DNA of 64,000 nucleotides, from NCBI GenBank assembly GCA_050008575.1, contig JBEKMJ010000045.1, forward strand, positions 1 to 64,000. The letters are read 5' to 3'. This DNA is from Bog-159 sp050008575 (GTDB lineage: Bacteria > Acidobacteriota > Terriglobia > Bryobacterales > Bryobacteraceae). A model generated the notes under the pieces. That model was given only the letters and a program-made list of their open reading frames with translations. It did no database searches and was not told where the DNA came from. The translations under genes were made by a program, and so were the position numbers. Positions 17,364 through 26,100 of this stretch are shown here, piece after piece. How positions within the stretch are numbered: position 1 is the stretch's first letter; each line of letters starts with the position of its first letter.

Positions 17364-18332
17364 ATGCCCCGGATTTTTGCCTATATCGTGCACCAGAACG
17401 GCGTGGCCGACGATTCGGCTGCCGAGCTGGCGGCGGCGGCCCGCAAGGTCGATGCCGGCCAATCTCCCGCGGCGGTGGTCACCGGATGGGGCGCGGAATG
17501 CGACGCGGTTTGCGAATCCCTGCGCGCGTCGTTCGGCGAGGTGTGGAAGATCGCCAACGAATCGCTGGCTTATCCCAATGCCGAACTGGTGCGCAAGGCG
17601 CTCGTGAGCGTGTTGCCCGCCGGGTGTATTGTGCTGGCGCCGCACTCACATTTCGGAACCGACCTGTCGCCGGGACTTTCCATCAAGCTGAACGCGGCAT
17701 ACGTCCCGGACGTAGTCGATATCGAAGGCGCGGATGGCGCCGCGCTACGGCTCGTCCGCCAGGAGTTCGGCGGGCAGGTGAGCGCGCATGTCCGCTGCGA
17801 TATTTCGTCGGGCGCGGTCGTCACCATCCGTCCCGGCGCATTCAAGCCGCTGGAAACCGCTCCGGCCGGCGGGGTAGTGGTCGACAAGTCGTCTACTGTC
17901 GGCGCGTTGACGGCGGGACGGCGCTACCTGGAGACCATCGCGCCCGAGACGGGCGACGTCGATATCACCAAGTATCCGGTGCTGGTGTCCATCGGCCGCG
18001 GCATTCAGGAGCAGGAGAACGTGGCCATCGCCCAGGATCTGGCCGACGCGCTGGGCGCGGCCGTGAGCTGCTCGCGGCCCGTGGTGGACGCCAAGTGGAT
18101 GGAGAAATCCAGGCAAGTGGGATCGTCCGGCCAGACCGTGAAGCCCAAGGTGTACCTGGCCTGCGGCATCAGCGGATCGTTCCAACACCTGGCCGGCATT
18201 AAAGGCAACCCCTTCATAGTGGCTATCAACAAGAACCCCAAGGCCCCCATATTCCGCGTGGCGGACGTGGGGATTGCCGCCGATATTCTGGAATTTCTGC
18301 CGGAATTAACCGCCAAGATTCGCGAAAGGTAA
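17364..18332 (+). CDS. etfA: electron transfer flavoprotein, alpha subunit
   Basis: A 322-residue protein. The C-terminal FAD-binding signature is complete: SRPVVDAKWMEKSRQVGSSG, then YLACGISGSFQHLAGI and VAINKNPKAPIFRVADVGI. The N-terminal half is the variable ETF-alpha domain. It starts directly after the etfB stop with AAAGGAGGG upstream, the strongest ribosome site of the operon. No extra ferredoxin domain is fused. Confidence 0.9.
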   Translation: MPRIFAYIVHQNGVADDSAAELAAAARKVDAGQSPAAVVTGWGAECDAVCESLRASFGEVWKIANESLAYPNAELVRKALVSVLPAGCIVLAPHSHFGTDLSPGLSIKLNAAYVPDVVDIEGADGAALRLVRQEFGGQVSAHVRCDISSGAVVTIRPGAFKPLETAPAGGVVVDKSSTVGALTAGRRYLETIAPETGDVDITKYPVLVSIGRGIQEQENVAIAQDLADALGAAVSCSRPVVDAKWMEKSRQVGSSGQTVKPKVYLACGISGSFQHLAGIKGNPFIVAINKNPKAPIFRVADVGIAADILEFLPELTAKIRER

Positions 18333-18342
18333 GACGAAGCCA

Positions 18343-20001
18343 ATGATTACAGCAAAGACGTTGAAATTGAGCTTGAAATCGCTCAGGGATTTCGGCAAGA
18401 AGCGCTTGCCCGACGAGGTTCGGATCGACCTGGATGCCAAGGACGAGTGTCCTCTGGATATCGTGCGACACATGTGCAGTCCGGACAAGCTGGGCATTCA
18501 GCTTCTGTTCGTTCCGGAAGAATTTGGCGGGATGGGCGGCAACACCTTCGATGTGTATTGCATCTGCGAAGAGATGGCGCGCATCGACCTGGGCGTGGCC
18601 ACTTCCGTGCTGGCCACGTTTCTGGGAAGCGATCCGATCACCGTCGGCGCCACCCAGGAGCAGAAGAAAATCTGGCTGGGGCGCATCGCGGAAGAAGGCA
18701 TTCTGTTCGCGTACGGCGCCACCGAACCGGACGCCGGCAGCGATCTGGGGTCCCTGCAGACGACCGCCGACCGCGTGATGGACGGCGACCGTATCGTGGG
18801 CTACAAGATCAACGGCAGCAAACAATGGATCAGCAACGGCGGCATTGCCGACGCTTATACCATTCTGGCGAATACGCCGGCCGGTCCCAGTTGGTTCATC
18901 GTGGAGAAAGGCGCCAAGGGCTTCAGCCACGACGAACCGGAGGACAAGCACGGCATCCGCCTCAGCAATACGGCCGCGCTGGCCCTCAGCGATGTGTACG
19001 TCGATGCGGACCGGCTGGTCGGCGGCGTGGAAGGCCAGGGTCTGAACCAGGCGCAGGCGGTGTTCGGTTACACCCGGCTGATGGTGGCGGCGTTCGGCCT
19101 GGGCGCCGGATGGGCGGCGCTCGACCGGGCGATTCCCTATTCGACCAAGCGCATCCAAGCCGGCGGGCCGCTCTCGCAAAAGCAGGGATACACGCATAAG
19201 CTGATCGTGCCCAACGTGGCCCGTCTGGAAGCCGGCCGCGCTTACATCGAAGAGACCGCCGAGCGCATCGACGTGGGCGAAGGCAGCTTGAACACGGAAG
19301 GCGCCATCGCCAAGTATATGTCCACCGAAGCCGGCAACACGGCGGCCGAGGCGAGTATCCAGGCGTTGGGCGGCTACGGCTACACGCACGAATACATGGT
19401 GGAGAAGATCAGCCGCGACGTGCGCATCACCACGATTTACGAAGGCACCTCCGAGATCATGGAGATGACCATCAGCCGCGACCGCTGGCAGCTTCACTTG
19501 AAGACGCGCGGGCAATATTACCACGAGCAGGCGCGCGCGGCCGAGGCGGTGCATGCGCGGCACCCGGACGTGGGCGCGAACTTCGCGGCGCTGGCGCTGC
19601 ACGCGCTGGCCGAGGTACTGGAAAAGGCGCGCGTGGGGCGCTTGACCCGGTTTCAGCATATTCTGCTGCGGATGGGCGAACTGATCGCGTATGCGGAGTC
19701 CGCCGGTTGTCTGGCGCGGCGCGCGGCGCGGATGGCGGAAGGCAAGCTCAACGAAAAAACGAATCAGCGCTTCGATGCGGCGGGATTGGCGGCGGTGAGC
19801 CGGGTCTTCGCGCGCGAGGCGGCCATGAAAGTTGGCGAAGAAGGCTTGCGCTGGGTCATAGGCGCGGGCGGCGCCATCGACGAAGCGGAGTTGGGATTAC
19901 CGGCAATTCATCGCGCGCAGGCGGGATTGATTGCGGATATGGATTACGTAGCCGACGTATTGTACGGCCGGGCCGCGAAGCAGGTAGCCCCGGCAGCATA
20001 G
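18343..20001 (+). CDS. acyl-CoA dehydrogenase with C-terminal extension
   Basis: A 552-residue flavoprotein. It has the family blocks FAYGATEPDAGSDLGSLQTT (FAD/substrate contact), NGSKQWISNGGIADAYTILA, EASIQALGGYGYTHEYMVEK and RDVRITTIYEGTSEIMEM, the last typical of catalytic-Glu-region acyl-CoA dehydrogenases. It oxidises acyl-CoA to the trans-2-enoyl-CoA. The core ends near residue 385; about 165 extra helical residues (ARAAEAVHARHPDVGANFAA onward) form a C-terminal extension seen in larger acyl-CoA dehydrogenases. It follows etfA by ten bases. The chain-length preference cannot be read from sequence. Confidence 0.88.
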   Translation: MITAKTLKLSLKSLRDFGKKRLPDEVRIDLDAKDECPLDIVRHMCSPDKLGIQLLFVPEEFGGMGGNTFDVYCICEEMARIDLGVATSVLATFLGSDPITVGATQEQKKIWLGRIAEEGILFAYGATEPDAGSDLGSLQTTADRVMDGDRIVGYKINGSKQWISNGGIADAYTILANTPAGPSWFIVEKGAKGFSHDEPEDKHGIRLSNTAALALSDVYVDADRLVGGVEGQGLNQAQAVFGYTRLMVAAFGLGAGWAALDRAIPYSTKRIQAGGPLSQKQGYTHKLIVPNVARLEAGRAYIEETAERIDVGEGSLNTEGAIAKYMSTEAGNTAAEASIQALGGYGYTHEYMVEKISRDVRITTIYEGTSEIMEMTISRDRWQLHLKTRGQYYHEQARAAEAVHARHPDVGANFAALALHALAEVLEKARVGRLTRFQHILLRMGELIAYAESAGCLARRAARMAEGKLNEKTNQRFDAAGLAAVSRVFAREAAMKVGEEGLRWVIGAGGAIDEAELGLPAIHRAQAGLIADMDYVADVLYGRAAKQVAPAA

Positions 20002-20006
20002 ACCGG

Positions 20007-20107
20007 GTGGGGCAGACCTCCAGGTCTGCGCTGTTCCTCCAGGACCCGCTCTTGGCGCAAGGGAGGCCGGCGTGGACGCCGGCCGCGGGACTGGAGTCCT
20101 GCCCCAC
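20007..20107 (+). repeat. mini-hairpin element R6, 101 bp with terminal inverted repeats
   Basis: It opens GTGGGGCAGACCTCCAGGTC and closes GGACTGGAGTCCTGCCCCAC. Inside are CTCCAGGACCCGC and GGCCGGCGTGGACGCCGGCC. By direct comparison it differs from element R7 (21572-21672) at about seven of 101 positions. It lies between the acyl-CoA dehydrogenase stop and the megasynthase ribosome site AAGGAGAG, so it could act as a partial terminator or processing site. Confidence 0.85.
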
Positions 20108-20124
20108 ATTCAAGGAGAGTCATC

Positions 20125-23100
20125 ATGCAGGACACAGCGAATCGAGCGATTGCGATCGTAGGGACCGGCGCCATTCTACCCGACGCCCCGAACGTAGCCG
20201 CTTTCTGGCAAAACGTGAAGAACGGCCGCTACAGCATCACCGAAGTGGCGCCGGACCGCTGGGACCCGGCGCTCTACTTCGACGCCGACCACAACGCGCC
20301 GGACAAGACCTATTCCAAGATCGGCGGCTGGGTGCGCGAATTCGAATGGAATCCGCTGAAGTGGCACATGGCCGTTCCACCGAAAGTCGTGGAGGCCATG
20401 GACGATGCCCAGAAGTGGGCCATCGCTTGCACCCGCGAAGCGCTGGTCGACTACGGCTATCCGCAGCGGCCGCTGAACACCGATCGCACCGCTGTAATCC
20501 TTGGCAATGCCATGGCGGGGGAGAAACATTATCTCACCGCGATGCGCCTTAATTTTCCCGACTACGCGCACGAACTGGCCGAATCCGAGACTTTCGCCGC
20601 GCTGCCGGCGGGCGCCCGCCGCGACATCACCAGCGAGTTTCACCAGCGGATCAACGACCGCATCCCCTGCGTCACCGAAGACACCATGCCTGGCGAATTG
20701 GCCAACTGCATCGCCGGCCGCATCGCCAACATTTACAACTTTCACGGTCCTAATTTCGTCACCGACGCCGCCTGCGCGTCGGCCATGGCGGCCATTACCG
20801 CCGCGGTCGAAGGACTCGTGGAACACGATTTCGACGTGGCGGTTACCGGCGGCATCGACCGCAATATGGGCGCCACCAGCTACATCAAGTTCAGCAAGAT
20901 CGGCGCGCTGTCGGCGACCGGCACGCGACCCTACGCCGACGGCGCCGACGGTTTCGTCATGGGCGAGGGCGCGGTCATCTTCCTGCTGAAGCGCCTGGCC
21001 GACGCGGAGCGCGATGGCGACAAGATCTACGCCGTGCTGCGCGGCATCGGCGGGTCGAGCGATGGCAAGGGCAAGGGAATTACGGCGCCCAACCCGGCCG
21101 GCCAAAAGCTGTGCATCCGGCGCGCATGGGAAAACGCGGGACTGTCGCCCGCTACGGCCACGCTGATTGAAGGCCACGGCACGTCCACCAGCGTGGGCGA
21201 CGCGGTTGAAGTGGAGAGCTTTACCGAAGTGCTGAGCAGCTTTCACGTCCCCACGGGCACGGTAGCGCTGGGATCGGTGAAATCCAACATTGGGCATCTC
21301 AAGGGAGCCGCGGGCGCGGCTGGAATTCTGAAAACCGCGCTGGCGCTGCGGGATAAGGTGCTGCCGCCCAGCGTACATTGCGAGCATCCCAGCCAGAATA
21401 TCGACTTCGCCCACTCGCCGCTGTACGTCAACGGCGAATTGCGGCCGTGGACGGCGGTGGCGGATGGCGTGCGCCGCGCCGGGGTGAGCGCGTTTGGATT
21501 TGGCGGCACCAATTTCCATGCCGTGCTGGAGGAATACATTCCGCACCGGTTGACTGGGAATGGGAAGCATAGTGGGGCGGACCTCCAGGTCTGCGCGGGT
21601 CCTCCAGGACCCGCTCTTCGCGCCGGGGAGGCCGGCGTGGACGCCGGCCGCAGGACTGGAGTCCTGCCCCACAACGCCAAGTCTCCGCTGCGTGGCGCGC
21701 TTGTGATTGGGGGTAGTTCGGATAGCGATCTAGCGCAGCGTTTGAAAGCGGTACAGAAAGATGCCGCCGCGGGCCGCGCGCCGGCGCTGGCCGCTCCGTC
21801 TGAATCCGACCTGCGCGCGCCCGAGCGCATCGCCATCGACTACGCCGACGCGGCCGAACTGGCCGACAAATCGTCCAAAGCGCTCAAAGCTTTGGCTGCC
21901 AACCAACCGGCCATCTGGAAAGCTCTGCGCTCGCAAGGCGTCTTCCGCGGCCACGGCCCCGCCCCCAAGGTAGCTTTCCTGTATACCGGCCAAGGCTCGC
22001 AATACGCGAACATGTTGAGCGCGCTCCGCGCCACCGAACCCATTGTCGCCGCGACATTTGCCGAAGCCGACCGCATTATGACGCCGATACTCGGCAAGCC
22101 GCTGACAGAGTTTGTCTTCGTCAACCCGGCCGACGCCAAGGCCGTCGCGAAGGCTGAAGAAGATCTGCGTCAAACCGCGATCACGCAGCCCGCCGTGCTG
22201 GCCACCGATCTGTCGCTGACCCGCCTTCTGGCGGCGTACGGCATCCAGCCCGATATGACCATGGGGCATAGCCTCGGTGAATACGGAGCGCTAGTCGCCT
22301 CCGGCGCGATGCCCTTCGCGGATGCGTTGGAAGCCGTCGCTGCCCGCGGCCGCGAAATGACCCGCGTCTCGATGGCCGACAACGGCAAAATGGCGGCCGT
22401 GTTTGCGCCGCTCGCGGAGATTGAGCGCGTGCTGCAGATGGTGAATGGCTACGTGGTGATCGCCAATCTCAACAGCAACACACAGGCGGTGATCGGCGGC
22501 GCCAGCCAGGCTGTCGAGCAGGCCATGGAACTGTTGCAAAAAGCCGGCTACAATGCGGTGCCACTGCCGGTCAGCCATGCTTTCCACACCTCGATTGTGG
22601 CGCCGGCCAGCGCGCCGCTGCGGCAAGTGCTGGAGCGATTGCATCTGGAATCGCCGCACATCCCGATCGTGGCCAACGTGAACGGCGAATTCTATCCCAC
22701 AGGCCCCCAAGCCGTGCCGCGGATGTTGGACATTCTGGCCCGGCAAGTGGCTTCACCGGTGCAATTCATCCAGGGCCTGCGCACGCTCTACGATGCCGGC
22801 GCGCGCGTCTTCGTGGAAGTCGGACCGAAGAAGGCCTTGCAGGGATTTGTCGAGGATGTGCTCGGCGACCGGCCCGATGTATTGGCGGTTTTTACCAATC
22901 ATCCGAAATTCGGCGATATCCCGGCCTTCAACCAGGCGTTGTGCGGGCTGTACGCGGCGGGTTGTGGGGCAGGACAGACGGAGAGCGGGGCGGAAGCCCC
23001 GCGCGGGCTCGAGCCCGCCCTCCAAGTTCAGCCGGTGACGATCACCGGCGCCGCTCTCGGACTGCCCGGGCCTGGCCAAATCTTCGACGACGGCAACATC

Positions 23101-26100
23101 GCCCGCATCCTGCGCGGCGAACAATGCATCGATGTGATTCCTACGCGCTTCCGCCGCGCCATGCTCGACAAGCACATCACCCGCCTGCTCAAGAGCGACA
23201 AAGGCGGGCCGACTTTCGAATCCATCACCAATCTGTCGGAAGTCATCAAGCTGGCCGGCCGCGGCGGAGATTTCGATTTGGCAAAAGAGTTCGGCATATC
23301 CGCCGACCGCCTGGCCGCCCTGGACCGCGCCACGCAACTGGCCATCGCGGTGGGCCTGGACGCGCTGCGCGATGCCGGCATCCCGCTGGTGATGCGCTAT
23401 AAAACCACCAGCAAGGGCACGCAATTGCCCGAGCGCTGGGGATTGCCGGACGCCCTGCGCGACGATACCGGCGTGATTTTTTCCTCCGTATTCCCCGGCT
23501 TCGATTCCTTCGCGGCCGAGATGGAGCGTTATTACGCCGATCGCGCGCGCCGCGACCAGTTGGCCATGCTGGAGAGCATGTACGCCCGCCTGGTGGAAGC
23601 CGAGGGACGCTCCACCGTCGGGCAGGAGATGGCGCGGCGCATCGACGACCTGCGCGCCGAGATGGAGCGTACGCCATACAACTTCGACCGCCGCTTCCTG
23701 TTCCACATCTTATCGATGGGGCATTCGCAATTCGCCGAGTTCATCGGCGCGCGCGGCCCGAACACGCAAATCAACTCGGCCTGCGCCAGCACCACCCAGG
23801 CCGTGTCGCTGGCCAACGATTGGATCCGCGCTGGACGGTGCAGCCGGGTCATCGTGGTTTCGGCGGACGATATCACCACCGACCACCTGATTGAATGGTT
23901 TGGCGCGGGCTTCCTGGCCAGCGGCGCGGCTGCCACCGACGAGATCGTGGAGGAAGCCGCCACGCCGTTCGACCGCCGCCGGCACGGCATGATCATGGGG
24001 ATGGGCGCCGCCGCCATGGTGATCGAGAGCGCGGAAGCGGCGCGCGAACGCGGCATCCGGCCGATCTGCGAGTTGCTGAGCGCGGCGACCGCCAACAGCG
24101 CCTTTCATGGCACGCGCCTGGATCCGGAACACATCTGCCAGGTGATGGAGAAACTGGTTAGTCAGGCCGAAGCCGGCAACGGCTTCCGGCGGCGCGAGGC
24201 AGCCTCGAAGATGGTCTTCGTGTCCCACGAAACCTATACGCCCGCGCGCGGCGGCAGCGCCTCGGCGGAGATTCACGCGCTGCGCCGCGTTTTTGGCGAC
24301 GTAGCCGACAACATCCTGATCTCCAACACCAAGGGCTTCACGGGCCACGCCATGGGCACCGGCATCGAAGACGTGGTCGCGGTGAAGGCGCTCGAAACCG
24401 GATGCGTGCCGCCGGTCGCCAATTTCAAAGAGGTCGACCCCGAGCTGGGCAATCTGAATTTATCGAAGGGCGGCGGCTATCCCGTGGAGTACGCGCTGCG
24501 GTTGGGCGCCGGGTTTGGCTCGCAAGTCAGCATGACGCTATTGCATTGGCTGGCGCCGAAAGATGGCGTGCGGACCAGTCCGCATGCGCTTGGTTACGCC
24601 ACGCGCATTGCGGATGCGACTGCCTGGAGCGCGTGGCTGACGGGCGTCGCGGGTCCCGGGGGCGCCGATCTGGAAGTGGTGCAACGCACGCTGCGCGTGC
24701 GGGATCGCGTAGCGGAGGCGCGCGTGGCCGAGGTTGTGCGGGAGGCGCCGGCGCCGCCTGCGAGGCCGCAACCGAAGCCGCAGCCGGTGGTCGAGACCAA
24801 AGTGGCGCCGCCACCGCCGCCGCCGGCTAAGGTCGAGGCGGCACGCGAAACCGCCCGCCCCGCCGTCGTGGACGATCCGGTAAAGGACCGCATCCTGGCC
24901 CTGGTGGCCGAGAAGACCGGCTACCCGTCCGATATGCTGGACCTCGATCTGGATCTCGAAGCCGATTTGGGAGTGGATACGGTGAAGCAGGCGGATCTGT
25001 TTGCATCCGTCCGCGAAGCCTATGGTATTGCCCGCGACGACAAGGTCAAGCTGCGCGACTTTCCCACCATGGCGCATGTGATCCGGTTCGTGCACGATCG
25101 GCGGCCGGACCTGGTTCAGACCGCCGCTGCGCCGGCAACAAAACCCCAGCCTCTAGCCCCCAGCCCCCAGCCCCACGCAGTTGTAGATCCGGTCAGAGAG
25201 CGGCTCCTGGCGCTGGTCGCCGAAAAAACCGGCTACCCGCTCGACATGTTGGATCCCGATCTGGACATGGAAGCGGATCTGGGAGTCGATACGGTAAAGC
25301 AGGCCGATCTATTCGCATCGGTCCGCGCGATCTACGACATCCCGCGCGACGAGAATCGCAAGTTGCGCGATTTTCCGACGCTGGCACACGTGATCCGCTT
25401 CGTGTATGAGATGCGGCCGGATCTGGTGAAAACCGCGATGGCGCCCGAAGCGCCGCCGTCGCAGCCGCCAGCGCCCAGCATCCAGCCCCCAGCGGCGGCA
25501 GATGCCGTCAAGGAGCGGCTGCTGGCGCTGGTCGCAGAGAAGACCGGCTACCCGCTCGATATGCTCGATCCGGATCTGGACATGGAAGCCGATCTGGGCG
25601 TCGATACGGTCAAACAAGCCGATCTATTCGCCTCCGTCCGCGCGATCTACGACATCCCGCGCGACGAGAATCGCAAGCTGCGCGACTTCCCCACGCTGGC
25701 ACACGTGATCCGCTTCGTGTATGAGATGCGGCCGGATCTGGTGAAAGCCGCGGTGGCGCCCGCAGCGCCGCCCCAGCCGCCAGCCCCCAGCATCCAGCCC
25801 CCAGCGGCGGCAGATGCCGTCAGAGAGCGGCTGCTGGCGCTGGTGGCAGAGAAGACGGGCTACCCGCTCGACATGCTCGATCCCGATCTGGACATGGAAG
25901 CCGATCTGGGAGTCGATACGGTCAAGCAGGCCGACCTGTTCGCCTCCGTGCGCGCGATCTACAACATCCCGCGCGATGAGAATCGCAAGCTGCGCGACTT
26001 CCCCACGCTCTCGCATGTGATCCGCTTCGTGTATGAGATGCGGCCGGACCTGACGGCTGCCGCGGCGGAATCCGAAGCAAAGCCGCAGCCCGCTGCGCCG

